Shown here in pieces: positions 19,581 through 30,062 of a DNA stretch of 64,000 nucleotides (position 1 is the first letter of the stretch; each line of letters starts with the position of its first letter). The stretch comes from Gadus chalcogrammus (taxonomy: Eukaryota; Chordata; Actinopteri; Gadiformes; Gadidae): positions 33,855,170-33,919,169 of the forward strand of contig NC_079427.1 in assembly GCF_026213295.1 (NCBI RefSeq), in the 5' to 3' direction. A model generated the notes under the pieces. It saw only the letters and a program-made list of their open reading frames with translations, did no database searches and was not told where the DNA came from. A program made the position numbers and the translations under genes.

Positions 19581-22359
19581 TGGATTGGATTGGATTCACT
19601 TTATTATCATTGTGCAGAGTACAAGTACAGAGACCACAAGATGAGGCTTAGCGCCAACCAGAAGTGCAAAAGAGCAGTAAGGTGCAGTGTGTACATGATT
19701 GGAATAGTATAAGAGCAGCATAGAGGTACAGAAAGTGCAGTATATAATAAATATAATACTACCCAAAGAGTACTATGGGTTTGGATACAGGGGATATGTA
19801 AATTCAAGTAGAGGATAATTGTTCAGTCGACTAATATGGACTAGTGCAATGGCCGGGGGGGGTCAGTCACTGGTGTGTGTGGGGTATCCCGGGGGGGGGG
19901 GGGGGGGAGGGGGGATAGAGTTTAGAACGGTGACAGCCGCAGGGAAAAAGCTTCCCCTGAACCTGCTTGTCCGGGTCCGGAGAGACCTGTAAGCGTCTCC
20001 CGGAGGGTTCGGGTGGGAACAGTCCTTGCTGGTGCTGCACGCCTTTCGAAGGCATCGCTTGCTCTGGCCAGCCTCGATGGAGGGAAGTGAGGAACCGGTG
20101 ATGCGTTGGGCAGTTTTCACCACCCTCCGCAGTGTTTTCCGGTAAAAGACAGAGCAGTTGCCATACCATGCTGTGACACAGTTGGTAAGGATGCTCTCAA
20201 TGGTGCCATGGTAGAAGGTCACCAGGATCTGAGGAGACAGATGGGCCTTCTTTAATTTCCTCAGGAAGAAGAGACGCTGGTGAGCCTTCTTGATCAAGGT
20301 AGAGGTATTGAGGGTCAAAGAGAGATCCTCAGAGATGTGGACACCCAGGAACCTGAAGCTGGTGACACGCTCAACCTCCGTCCTGTTGATACGGAATGGG
20401 GTGTGTGTGCCACCTTTTAGATAATTATGAGCTCTTTCGTCTTCTTGGTGTTGAGGGCCAGGGCATTGTTGGCGGACCACACAGTGCACAGGTGCTGGAC
20501 CTCCTCCCTATAGGCTGTCTCATCGTTGTTGCTGATGAGACCAATAACCGTAGTGTCGTCTGCAAACTTAACAATTGTGTTGGAACCATGTTTAGGTGTG
20601 CAGTCGTACGTGAAGAGGGAGTAGAGGAGGGGGCTCAGCACACAGCCCTGTGGAACGCCAATTTTCAGGATGAGGGTTGAGGAAGTGTGGTTATCCAACC
20701 TGACAGACTGCAGTCTGTTGGTTAGGAAATCCTGAATCCAGTTGCAGAGGGAGGTGTTGATGCCCAGCTCACTGAGCATGGTGATTAGTTTGGAGGGGAT
20801 GATGGTGTTGAAGGCTGAGCTGAATTCAATGAACAGAATTCTCACTTAGGTGTTGTTGTTGTCAAGGTGGGAGAGGGCGGAGTGGATGGAGATGGCATCC
20901 TCTGTGCTCCTGTTCTGGCGGTAGGCGAATTGGAAGGGGTCCAGTGTGGGTGGCAGACAGGTTTTGAGGTGAGCCTGGACCAGCCTTTCGAAGCACTTCG
21001 AGATGATGGGGGTAAGTGCAACTGGGCGGAAGTAATTCAGGCTCGCTGCAGTGGAGTGTTTTGGTCCCGGCACGATGGAAGTGGTTTTGAAGCAAACGGG
21101 GACAACTGCTTGGGCTAGTGACAGGTTGAAAGTGTCAGTCCAGACCTCAGTCAGCTGCACAGCACAGGCCCTGAGGACCCATCCGGGGATGCCATCAGGT
21201 CGAGCAGACTTCCGTGCATTAGTACTGCTCAGTGCTGCAGACACATCGGTGGGGGAGAGAGTGAGGGGATGGTGGTCTGCAGGGAGCACAGCCTTGGTGG
21301 CCACCTCCCTGTTGTCCCTATCAAAGCGTCCATAAAAGTGGTTAAGCTCATCAGGTAGGGAGGCGTCGCTGGATGGGGGGGAGATGCTGGCAGGTTTGTA
21401 ATCCGTGATGGCCTGGATGCCCTGCCACATGCGTCGGGGTCAGAGTTGCTCATGAAGTGCTCCTCGATCCTCAGCTTGTAGCAGTGCCTGGCCGCTTTGA
21501 TGCCCCTCTTCCGGTTAGCCCTGGATGAGCTATAGGCCCGAGCATCACCTGAACTGAAGGCGAATTGAAGGCACGCGAACTGTTGAGTGCCTTCAATAGG
21601 AGTCGGACCTCTCTGTTCATCCATTGCTTCTGGTTTGGGAATGCGGTAATCTGTTTGAGGGTGGTGAGACTGTTGATTTCAGAGTTCATACGTTTCAGAA
21701 CAGAGGAGGCGTATAGGTCAATGTCCGTGTGGGAGTCGATGGTGGCCTGAGTGGCAAAATCCCTCCAGACAGACCTTGACTGTCCTCACTGTGGGTTTTA
21801 CCCGTCTGATGAGTGGGGAGTACTTAGGCAGTAAGAACAAAGAGAGGTGGTCAGATTGTCCAAGGTGGGGGAGGGGGACGGCTTTGTAAGAATCAGCTAT
21901 GTTTGTGTAAACATAGTCTAATGTCAAGTCTCCTCTAGTGGGGCAGGAGACATGTTGGCGGAGTTTGGGGAGTAAAGACTTTAGATTGGAGTAGTTGAAG
22001 TCACCCGCAACAATGAAGGCTGCCTCGGGGGTCAGAGTTTGTTGTTTACTAATAGCATTGTGCAGTTCTTTCATTGCAAATTTAGCATTAGCATCCAGGG
22101 GAATGTAGGCTGCAGTCACAATGGTGGATGTAAACTCTCTTGGCAGATAGAAAGGTCTACATTTCAACAAGAGATATTCTATGTTACCCGAGCAGTGACT
22201 CTCGATGGTGGTAGTGTCCGTGCACCAAGCTTTATTCACATAAATACACAGACCCCGCCTCTAGTCTTACCAGACTCCTTCGTTCTGTCTGCATGGAGAG
22301 TGTATTGTTCTGCTAGCTCCATGGCGCTATCCGGAACGTTGCTGTTGAGACAGGTTTCT
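19581..22359 (-). mobile_element. Rex1/Babar-like LINE, 5'-truncated in the endonuclease
   Basis: A 7-bp duplication GTGAAAT (19574-19580 and 22360-22366) brackets it, and the hAT frame continues as EIKEFVQSKDEDV after it. The 3' end on the minus strand is ...AATCCAATCCAATCCA. The 5' side stops inside the apurinic-type endonuclease. The G run at 19890-19908 lies in its 3' part. Confidence 0.9.
19863..22359 (-). pseudogene. Rex1-like endonuclease-reverse transcriptase, broken
   Basis: From the 5' side on the minus strand: endonuclease pieces CRPFYLPREFTSTIVTAAYI, FIVAGDFNYSNLKSLLPKLR and LGQSDHLSLFLLP, giving the GDFN and SDH catalytic blocks. After frame changes come WQGIQAITDYKPASISP, DGIPGWVLRACAVQL, FRPVALTPIISKCFERLV and the RT palm [55 protein letters not shown]. 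The C-terminus continues in another frame (FRFLGVHISEDLSL, ARTSRFRGSFF-like end). FADD is kept, but several indels (near 20845, 21430, 21715) kill it. Confidence 0.88.
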
Positions 22360-23123
22360 GTGAAATCAAAGAGTTTGTGCAGTCCAAAGATGAAGACGTC
22401 TCGCTGCTAGAGGACACTTGACCATTTTTAACGGACATGACTGGGAAGCTAAACCGCTTGAACTGCGAGCTGCATGGCAAAGGCTGTTGCAAAGACTGTT
22501 GTTTATATGATTAGTGCTTTAAATGCATTTAAAGCCAAGATTAACATTATCTCTGTCTCTTTTATATGCTGCACTTTCCCTTTGTGTAGTCGGTGCTGAA
22601 AGACAATGCTTCTGCATCTGAGACATTGGATAAAGTTGCAGAAAAGTACTGTCAAGTCATAAACAGAATTGGGCAAGAGTTTGAGGATAGGTTTTGTGAC
22701 CTTGATCAGCTTGAGCCATGTGTCTCATTGATCTCTAATTCTTTAATGAACGTGGACATAACAGACATTGCTGAGTAAGTAAGTGCAACGTTCAACTTGG
22801 ATGCTGGACAGGTGGAGATTGAAATCGTAACATTGCAAAATGACCTCCACCACAAAGCCCACCAGGCTGCACCAAACTTTTGGAGCCTTGTTGACACAGA
22901 AAATAACAGTGGTGTAAGCACAGCAGCTATGAAGATTGCCAGCCTGGTTGGTTCAACCTATCTCTGTGAATCAGCATTTTCTGACATGAACTTCATCAAG
23001 AACAAACACAGAACCTGCCTCACTGATGCACATCTGCAAGACTCACTCAGAGTTGCAGTGTCAAGTTACACACCAGATTACAATACACTGGTGAACAGCA
23101 TGCAATGCCAGTCTTCCCACTAA
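22360..23123 (+). pseudogene. hAT transposase C-terminus with dimerisation domain
   Basis: Resumes EIKEFVQSKDEDVSLLEDT, then a stop, then FLTDMTGKLNRLNCELHGK. From 22593 it reads VLKDNASASETLDKVAEKYC, FEDRFCDLDQLEPCVSLISN and, after one stop near 22777, FNLDAGQVEIEIVTLQNDLH, APNFWSLVDTENNSG, LVGSTYLCESAFSDMNFIKN and KHRTCLTDAHLQDSLRVAVS. The CESAFSDMNFIKNKHR block is the hAT dimerisation signature. Only a few stops are present, so this is a moderately young fossil. Confidence 0.9.
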
Positions 23124-23924
23124 CAAAGAACCGATCTGAATACCAGATGTTCTCAGTGGCAAAGTTTAATCAAAATTTGGTTCAATTCAAAAGAGTGTTC
23201 ATGAAATGAAACAGATATAATTTTGTTAAAAATGCAGCAGATTTGGTAAGTAGTTCAAAATGTGATCGATTTATTTAAAAATATGTAAGTTGATTTTTCT
23301 TAACCATTACATAATTAATAACTTTTTCAAACAAGGTGCTACATAGTTAGTGATTTGTTAAAAGGGTTTGTCACTGGCTAGTGAAAATCTGAGATTTTTC
23401 CTATGAAATGTTGTGAATTAAAATTTGGAAAGATTGTTCAATTCAAAAGAGTGTTCATGATGTAACAAATCATTATGTTAAAAATGAAGCAGATTTGGTC
23501 AATAGTTCAAAATGTGATAGATTTATTTAAAGTTGATTTTTCTTAAACATTACATAATTTATAACTTTTTCAAACATGATGCAACGTAGTTAATGATTTG
23601 TTAAAAGGGTTTGTCACTGGCTAGTGATTATTTATTTTTTTATATCTGAAAATGTAAACAATTGGTGAGATTAATATAAATAAGTTGAATATTGATATAA
23701 TTAGTTTCCCACCTTTTTTAAGTCATTGGTAATTATTGTGAGAAATCATTAACATGATCAGTGTCTTCACATAGATGAGTATTATTAATCATTAATAATA
23801 ATATATAACTAAAGGCAAACTGAGCAAATTTGTAATTTCAGAAGAGTGTATCAAACTGGGTGCTCTTTGTATGACTCAGTACCCATGAAGTAGATCTCAG
23901 GTTCAAAAAGGTTGGTGACCCCTG
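23124..23924 (+). repeat. hAT 3' untranslated region with an internal ~230-bp duplication
   Basis: TTCAAAAGAGTGTTCATGA, AGCAGATTTGGT, AGTTCAAAATGTGAT and TTGTTAAAAGGGTTTGTCAC each occur twice (about 23185-23390 and 23435-23630), a tandem duplication inside the hAT 3' UTR. The element ends at 23924. Confidence 0.8.
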
Positions 23925-23964
23925 ATCTATATTACATAAGTATATTATATAAATAGATATATTT

Positions 23965-24084
23965 AGTATCTATAGATGCTATGTTACCTCCAGGTAAAAT
24001 GCTGACCAGCGTGGTGGAGGATATAGTATCTTTAGATGTTATTTGACCTCCAGGTAAGATGCTGACCAGTGTAGTGGAGGAGAT
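23965..24084 (+). repeat. 60-bp tandem duplication of a splice acceptor and exon start
   Basis: Two copies of TAGATG(C/T)TATxTxACCTCCAG followed by GTAA(A/G)ATGCTGACCAG and GTGGAGGA, exactly 60 bp apart (AG at 23992-23993 and 24052-24053). The upstream copy reads KMLTSVVEDIV and hits a stop within 20 codons; the downstream copy continues into the L27 exon. Confidence 0.85.
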
Positions 24085-24169
24085 CCGTCGAGCAGTCACC
24101 AGGAACATCAGTGGAGCTCAGCTTCTCCACACGCTGCTACGGGCCCCATGGCTGTATGGCCTTCTCAAG
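24054..24169 (+). CDS. mpp4: L27-domain exon of a MAGUK p55 (mpp4-like) gene
   Basis: A canonical acceptor (ACCTCCAG) precedes and a donor (AAG|GTAACA) follows. The exon reads KMLTSVVEEIRRAV, TRNISGAQLLHTLLRAPWL and YGLLK with no stop. It begins with two bases that complete the codon left by the exon at 13422 and ends in phase 0. SGAQLLHTLLRAPWLYGLLK resembles the first L27 domain of MPP4 better, from memory, than other MPPs. L27 domains pair scaffold proteins at membranes; MPP4 is known from photoreceptor synapses. Downstream exons (second L27, PDZ, SH3, GUK) were not found, so they lie beyond further insertions or outside the window. Other L27 scaffolds remain possible. Confidence 0.55.
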
Positions 24170-24189
24170 GTAACACACCTGTCAACAGA

Positions 24190-24318
24190 TTCGTCTGTCT
24201 GTTTGTCTGTCTGTCTATCTATCTATCTGTTTTTCTGTCTAACTGCCTGTATAACCCTCTTTTTGTCTGTCTGTCTGTCTGTCTGTCAGTCTCTCTGTCT
24301 CTCTGTCTGTCCGTTTGA
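24190..24318. repeat. (CTGT)n/(CTAT)n microsatellite
   Basis: Interrupted CTGT and CTAT tetranucleotides in the intron just after the L27 exon. It produces long low-complexity open frames that are not genes. Confidence 0.95.
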
Positions 24319-24423
24319 GGGATGCCAGAAATACCAAAGAACTGTATCTCTAAACCTCAACCAGTCCTACTCTACTATTCTGTAGGCCAAAAAAGTCTGC
24401 GATAGTTTCACCAATGCACACAT

Positions 24424-24784
24424 ACGGAAAGTCAGTTTAACCTGATGTTAACTAACCTGTATTCTATACAGCCTATGTTAAGTCAGAGTTAAACCTGTAT
24501 TATATACAGTCTATGTTAAATCAGTTTAACCTGTTGCATACAGACTATGTTAAATCAGTTTAAACTGTATTATATACAGTCTATGTTAAGTCAGTTGAAC
24601 CTGTATTCTATCAATTCTATGTTAAATCAGTTTAATCTGTATTATATACAGTCTTTGTTAAATCAGTTTAACCTGTATTATATACACTCTATGTTAAGTC
24701 ACTTTAACCTGTATTATATACAGTCTATGTTAAGTCAGTTTAACCTGTTATATACAGACTATGTTAAGTCTGTTTAACCTGTAT
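24424..24784. repeat. 36-bp minisatellite, about ten units
   Basis: The unit is CCTGTATTATATACAGTCTA followed by TGTTAAGTCAGTTTAA. Some units lose a few bases (TTGCATACAG variants). It lies in the presumed host intron. Confidence 0.92.
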
Positions 24785-25069
24785 TATGTATTTGTGCGGT
24801 ACACCAACACCAGAGCTCGGTTGGCCAAGCAGTTCTTTCCTTGCTTATGACTGTTGCAGTAGTAGTGGAATAATCCCATCATAAAATATGCACAAAAATA
24901 AATTGTAATCCATTGGTACATTTTGAAACATGAGACATCACCGGTTAATTGCATTTGAGTTAGGCTATTGTTTAGGACAGGTTACTTTTATTCACCTATT
25001 GTGTAGAAATATGGACCAGACGAGCCTCTCTGGAGAGCTGGTAGTATGTGTATACAGCCTGGGCAGGTA
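24785..25069. other. Presumed intron sequence, nothing recognised
   Basis: No frames with splice grammar, TIRs or known repeat words were seen. Confidence 0.4.
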
Positions 25070-25630
25070 TATCTACAGGTATATCTACAGCTGTAAACTT
25101 CCAACATAACACTATCTACAGCTGTAAACGACCCCACATCACATCATCTGTAAACTATCCCACATAATATTACCTACAGCTGTAAACTATCACATCACAT
25201 TATCTACGGCTGTAAACGACCCCACATAACATTATCTACAGCTGTAAACTACCTCACATAACATTATCTACAGCTGTAAACTACCTCACATAACATTATC
25301 TACAGCTGTAAACTACCCCACATAACATTATCTACGGCTTTTAACTACCCCACATAACATTATCTACAGCTGTAAACTACCCCACATAACATTATCTATG
25401 GCTTTTAACTACCCCACATAACATTATCTACAGCTGTAAACTACCCCACATAACATTATCTATGGCTTTTAACTACCCCACATAACATTATTTACAGCTG
25501 TAAACTACCCCACATAACATTATCTACAGCTGTAAACTACCCCACATAACATTACCTACATCTGTAAACTATAACATTATCAACAGCTGTAAAATACCCC
25601 TCATAACAATACCTACAGCTGTTTTGGTAG
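25070..25630. repeat. 32-bp minisatellite, about 17 units
   Basis: The unit is ACATTATCTACAGCTGTAAA followed by CTACCCCACATA. A variant with ACGGCTTTTAACTAC or ATGGCTTTTAACTAC alternates with the standard unit at 25320-25490, suggesting a higher-order dimer. Confidence 0.93.
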
Positions 25631-25984
25631 TCTACCCATCTAATGGTTAGTAAGCAAGTTCATTTTCTGTCACTTGAAGCCATTTCATTGGAATGAATTG
25701 ACACAACGTGACTAAAAGTAATGTCAATAGTGAGTGGTCTGAGGCAACGCTGTCATCCTTATAAATGACTGAGATTATTATCCCTGTAATTATCTGTTCT
25801 ATTTCATGTAGGCTACGCCGTCTAGGCTTTGCCTTATGGGCTTGTCCCGTGAGCGTGCGAAACGCACACTTATAATTCCAACTATGCACCAATCAACGTG
25901 GTGCATATCAACCTCCATTTTCTTTCAGCTTTGTCAGATCAACACCAAAATAAACAGCAAGTATGATGACCTATTCCCAAGAAC
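25631..25984. other. Presumed intron or intergenic, weak acceptor at 25930
   Basis: A TTTTCTTTCAG acceptor-like string ends near 25929 and is followed by an open LCQINTKINSKYDDLF reading. It does not resemble the expected second part of L27, so it is not called an exon. Confidence 0.3.
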
Positions 25985-26049
25985 TTTGTGGCAGCGGCGT
26001 GGGCTAGGCGACAGAAAAACTGCCCTTTTCAGGACCATTTAAGAGAGCT

Positions 26050-26843
26050 ATTAGAGCTGGGCCCTTTTCAGGGCCTCACTGCTCCTCTTGTCCCATTTCT
26101 CTGGCGCCGGGTGACGAGCACCTGCCGGGTTTCCGATGCCTCAGCGCAGAATACGCTGCGGCTGCCATATCTGCTCCCGCCTCTTGCACGTTGCCTGAAG
26201 AGGGGCTCCTCTCCAGGCAACTTTTCTTCTCCCCGTTGGTGCTGGTCTCTGAGGCCATCGACATTTTCAATGCGCCGGATGGCATCCTAACAAGAAGCCG
26301 CTGGCCCCCAACCGCCTCCAGAAGCAGATTATCGGCCTGACGGACAGAGTGTTCGTCTGTGCCTCACAATCTGCTGCGGCGGTCAACAACCTCGCCCTGC
26401 TCTCCTCTGCCCTGGTCTCCTTGTCGGCTGGCAGGGAGGCTTACGGCCCAGAGGAAGCCGCAAGATGGCTGGCGGTTTCCCGCTTCTCCAGCGCCATCCT
26501 CCAGCTATGCCAGCCGATAGCCGTTTCGGTCGGCCGGCATATGGCCTGGTCAACTATGATTCAGCGGGCCATCTCCCACAATGTGGTGCCAGAGTGAGAG
26601 CGGGCCAGCATCGTCCAGGGTCCAGCTCCGGATGGACTATTTGGGCCCCGGTTCTCGGAGGTGCTCGCGCACCAGCAGTCTGTCATGATTCTCACGGGCT
26701 CATCCCACAAGCAGGCCAGAAGAGAGCGGGGTCGAGCCCAGTCCCAATGCTCCAGGGGGCCGCCTCCAACCCCAATGCCGCCGCCACAGCAGCCGGAGCA
26801 GCCGCAGCACCAGCAGGGGGGAACAACACAGCAGAGCCAGTAG
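26050..26843 (+). pseudogene. DIRS gag-like protein remnant
   Basis: Reads LAPNRLQKQIIGLTDRVFVC, ASQSAAAVNNLALLSSALVS, AARWLAVSRFSSAILQLCQP and IAVSVGRHMAWSTMIQRAIS in one frame (26300-26597), then TGA. After the stop it continues ERASIVQGPAPDGLFGPRF and ends in a proline/glutamine-rich tail (PPPTPMPPPQQPEQPQHQQ). The helix-rich core and PQ-rich tail fit gag of teleost DIRS elements. The 5' portion is frameshifted. Confidence 0.7.
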
Positions 26844-27139
26844 CACCGAAAGCTTGCACCCAGTTTTTCTATCCCGTTCAATAAAGATACAAAAGACAGT
26901 TCGGCCGAACTGCAGTACATACTACCAAAAGAGCAACTTCCCTTATGCCAACTGCGTCCTACGCTTGTTGTGCATTCCTCTAGGCTGCCTCTTTCCCCCC
27001 CTCAGTATGGTGGCTGTAGACGGGTCTGCACGCTCACGCTCGCTGTCTGTTCAGCGGGCATGGAGTGGTGTCTAGACAGCTCTAGACGCCACGCGACTGA
27101 CTCTTTAACATCTACCTCACTCCCTGAGCCCCCTTCTCT

Positions 27140-28425
27140 TCATGGGATGCCCCCCTTGGTTCACACAGAGTGTGGAGGCGGTAGGGGAAGAGGAATACAG
27201 GTTATTCCTGGACAGCGTTCCTCAGCTGCCAGCTCGCCCTCTCTCCGACCGCTTTGCATGTTGGCAAGAGAGTTCTACCATCGTGGTTGGACAACACGTT
27301 GAGATGGGGCCATACCATACAGTTCAAGCGCCGTCCCCCACCCTTTATGGGTATGGTGGAGACCAGGCTAGGGATATCACACACATCGCTGGATCTCAAG
27401 GATGCTTACTTCCACGTCCCTGTTCGGCAGGCGTTCAGGAAGTTTCTCCGCTTTGCCTTCATGGGGGTGGCGTACGAGTAGCAGTGCCGGCCATTCGGCT
27501 ACTCCCTGGCCCCGCGCACCTTCTCAAGGTGTATGGAGACGGCGTTGAGAACGCTCAGGCGTCAGGGAAAGAGGGTTTTCTTCTACCACGACGACCTACT
27601 TATTGTGAGCAACTCAGAGGAAGCTGCGAGAAGGAACACCATGACGGTGATAAACCATCTCTCTTTCCTGGGTTTTGCCACTGGTGGTGGTGAGTGAGGT
27701 CCCCCCCTTCAATGTAAAGCGTCTTTGAGTGTCTAGGAAAAAGCGCTATATAAATTCAATGCATCATAAACTGAGAAAAGAGCTCCCCGCTCCCCGGCCG
27801 GTAGATAGTCTACTTTGGGCTTTGCCTAGACTCAGCCACCATGACAGCGATGCTCTCGCCTCCTCGATGAGAGGCCGTCCTGTTAGCACTCTCCCGCTTT
27901 CGCGTTCGCAGAAACGTTACCACACTGTCCACCATGCGCCTGCTGCGGCTGATGGCAGCCCCCCATCCCGTGGTTCCCCTGGGTCAGCTCTTTATGCGCA
28001 GACTCCAGCGGTGGTTTGCTTGCCAACGGTTGGACCCCATGCGACACAAGCTCAGGGTGCACCTCGTACCCCGTTCGGTGTCACCAGGCCTGGATATTGG
28101 GAAAAAAACCCTGCACTTCTCAGGGGTGTTCCCCTGGGCAGAGTGACGTCCTACGTAGTGGTCTTCACGGACGCCTCGTTGACGGGTTGGGGAGGAACGT
28201 GCCTCTCCCACTCAGTCGGAGGTCAGGACAGACAGCGTGTCGGCGGCTGCGTACATAAACAGACAGGGGGGAGTGCGCTCCTCTGCTCTCCACCAAAAGG
28301 CGGTCGAGCTCGGGCTTTGGGCTCATCAGTATCTCCTCAGCCTAAGAGCCCTGCATATCGCGGGTGCCCAGAACTTCGGGGCGGACCTCATGTCTTGCGG
28401 CGTTCCCCGCCGAGACGAGTAGCGG
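27140..28425 (+). pseudogene. DIRS reverse transcriptase-RNase H remnant
   Basis: RT blocks: WGHTIQFKRRPPPF, TSLDLKDAYFHVPVRQAFRK, FLRFAFMGVAYE then stop, FGYSLAPRTFSRCMETALRT and VFFYHDDLLIVSNSEEA. The first catalytic aspartate (LDLKDAY) and the DD pair are kept, but the usual YLDD is YHDD. After the L2 tail insertion come LLRLMAAPHPVVPLGQLFMR, VTSYVVVFTDASLTGWGGTC and AAYINRQGGVRSSAL with ALHIAGAQNFGADLMS, the RNase H and DIRS connection. At least four frame changes are present. Confidence 0.85.
27690..27772 (+). mobile_element. L2 3'-tail fragment (or L2-tailed SINE)
   Basis: TGTAAAGCGTCTTTGAGTGT followed by AAAAAGCGCTATATAAATTC and AATGCAT is the recurrent L2-type 3' stem and end. Its short length suggests a heavily truncated L2 or the tail of a SINE mobilised by L2. 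It interrupts the DIRS pol after NHLSFLGFA. Confidence 0.8.
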
Positions 28426-28429
28426 TTAC

Positions 28430-29330
28430 ATCCCGACATTTTTCAGACTGATCTGGCGGAGGTTCGGGACACATCAGGTGGACCTGTTTGCATCCAGGGA
28501 GAACACACAATGCAGTCTGTGGTTCTCTCTCAATCCTCGGGAACTTCCCCCGTTAGGGGTGGATGCGTTGGCACACACACCTTGGCCGAGGGATCTCTTG
28601 TATGCGTTCCCCCAGCTCCAGCTGATCCTTCCTCTTCTGGAACGGGTCGGACAGGAGAGATTTTCCCTCATTATAGTTGCTCCGGAGAACCGCTCAGCTC
28701 TGTGGTTTCCAGAGCTAGCGGGGCTCTCACAGACGGTACCTTTCAGATCGCAGGCGCTTTCACAGGCCCACGGGACAGGGCACCACCCGCCTGATGTATC
28801 GGGATGGCTGTTGGTTTGGCTCCTGAGAGGTTGATCCTGCAGGGCAAAGGTTTGCCTGAAGCGGTTAACAACACTATCCAGGGTGCTCGTGCATCTTCTA
28901 CTTCTTCCCTCTATGTGGCGAAGTGGGGCGCTTTCTCTAATTGGTGTGACAGGAACCTGTCCCACCTCTCCGCGAGTTGGGAAGCGTGCTTGCGTTTCTG
29001 CAGTACCTTTTTGAAAAAGGTTTGGTCTTCTCCACTATCAAGGTCTATGCGGTACCCGTTTCGGCTGGCCATGCAGTCTGTGATGGTAGACCGCTCTTCA
29101 GCCATCCACTGGTCAAGAGATTCTTGCGTGGGGCTAGACATGTAAGGCCTGTTTTGTGCGTGCTTACACCACGCTGGGATCTCCTCACCGTGTTGTGCGG
29201 GTTGTCAAGGGACCCTTTCGAGCCTCTGTCTCAGGCCCCTTTGGATGCCCTGTCCTTTAAGACGGCACACTTATTGGCTTTGGTTTCTGCCAAGCGAGCC
29301 GGTGAGTTGACTGCTCTGTCTGGCCGGCAT
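28430..29330 (+). pseudogene. DIRS post-RNase H region and tyrosine recombinase start
   Basis: One frame reads FRLIWRRFGTHQVDLFASRE, NTQCSLWFSLNPRELPPLGV, DALAHTPWPRDLLYAFPQLQ and RFSLIIVAPENRSALWFPEL, the conserved block after RNase H in DIRS elements. The recombinase begins LPEAVNNTIQGARASSTSSL, YVAKWGAFSNWCDR, then SVLAFLQYLFEKGLVFSTIK and LDALSFKTAHLLALVSAKRA, ending GELTALSGRH. The SAKRAGEL arginine is the first residue of the R-H-R-Y set; the rest is missing. Frame changes occur near 28795 and 28975. Confidence 0.83.
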
Positions 29331-30062
29331 CAAATAAAGATTTTGGGGAGAAAAAAAGATTGTCCGGGCGGCCTTAAACTGACTCAACAGCGCCACCTGC
29401 TGTTGTGTAGTGTGAATCACAGGACATTTGTTTGTCACGTGACTTTTGGCACTCATTTTCCGCCTTGCTGATCCACGCGCAAATGCCTTCAGATCCACGC
29501 GCAACTTTCAGTGTTGCGTACTTTTAGAATTGTTTTGTGTACTTGAAGGATTTTAGTTGGTACTTGAAAGATTTGAGTTTGTACTTGGAGGATATTTTTT
29601 TGTAATTGAATAAATATGTTTCTTTGTAAGTGTAAAACATACTGCATTTGTTTCTGAAGCAAAATGCATTACTTTGTGAATGATGTTTTGTATTTGCAAA
29701 CCAAACTGAGCGTGTGTGTGAATCATTGTGCGTGAGTAAAACACGTTTTGCGTGTGTGTGTGGGGTTTTGGTATGATTCTAACTCTAAGAAATAGCTACA
29801 TTGTTGTGTTCTAAAACTGGACCTGGCGATTTGACATGTTCAATCTGGCGACTCCTTGCGACTCCTTGCAACGGCATCAGCTATGCTGCAACGACCAGTT
29901 CACAGGGCTGCAACTTTTCCCCTGCGACGTTCCAAAACAGTCTTGTTGCTTGTTGGTCTGAACTGGGCTTAGCAGCTTTCCTAAATTCAGCAAGAGTGAT
30001 GTTAGGTTAGGTTGTTGTCACCGAAAATTTAGAAAAAGTGTGACCCTATACGGTCCTCAGCT
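29331..30062. other. No gene recognised; short TGTACTTGAAGGATTT imperfect repeats
   Basis: 29520-29600 repeats (T)GTACTTG(A/G)AGGAT about three times. The rest shows no frames with known motifs. The abrupt end of the DIRS recombinase at 29330 may mark a deletion or the start of another element. Confidence 0.4.

Larger units (their letters stand above)
13917..23924 (+). mobile_element. hAT transposon (ZBED/Charlie-like), 10 kb because of nested insertions
   Basis: Starts CAGGGGTCACCAACACAGTG and ends AAGGTTGGTGACCCCTG. A perfect 8-bp duplication ATCTATAT lies at 13909-13916 and 23925-23932. A transposase of the BED-finger hAT group is recognisable in order on the + strand: BED start (14241), middle (14626), catalytic region (17026, 19312) and the dimerisation end (22593-23123). 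Three insertions split it: L2 (14762-17025), a hAT MITE (17098-19311, itself carrying a TTAA element) and a Rex1-like LINE (19581-22359). Without them the element is about 2.7 kb. It lies in the intron between the two putative host exons. Confidence 0.93.
25985..29330 (+). mobile_element. DIRS-like tyrosine-recombinase retroelement, 3'-truncated
   Basis: Collinear + strand remnants are present: a gag-like region (26050-26843), RT with RNase H (27140-28425), a DIRS-specific region after RNase H, and a tyrosine recombinase start (28800-29330). This order with no LTR integrase is diagnostic of DIRS elements. The recombinase breaks off after its first catalytic region, so the 3' end is lost. A small L2 tail sits between the RT and RNase H pieces. 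Confidence 0.88.

Noticed and set aside
20867..21335. Open + strand frames in the LINE
   Set aside because: Antisense of the Rex1-like RT, which has clear motifs on the minus strand.
25070..25630. CRISPR-like regular array
   Set aside because: A 32-bp tandem minisatellite without spacers.
25930..25980. Possible exon after TTTTCTTTCAG
   Set aside because: The reading does not resemble the next L27 or PDZ exon, no donor was seen before the DIRS element, and the acceptor alone is weak evidence.
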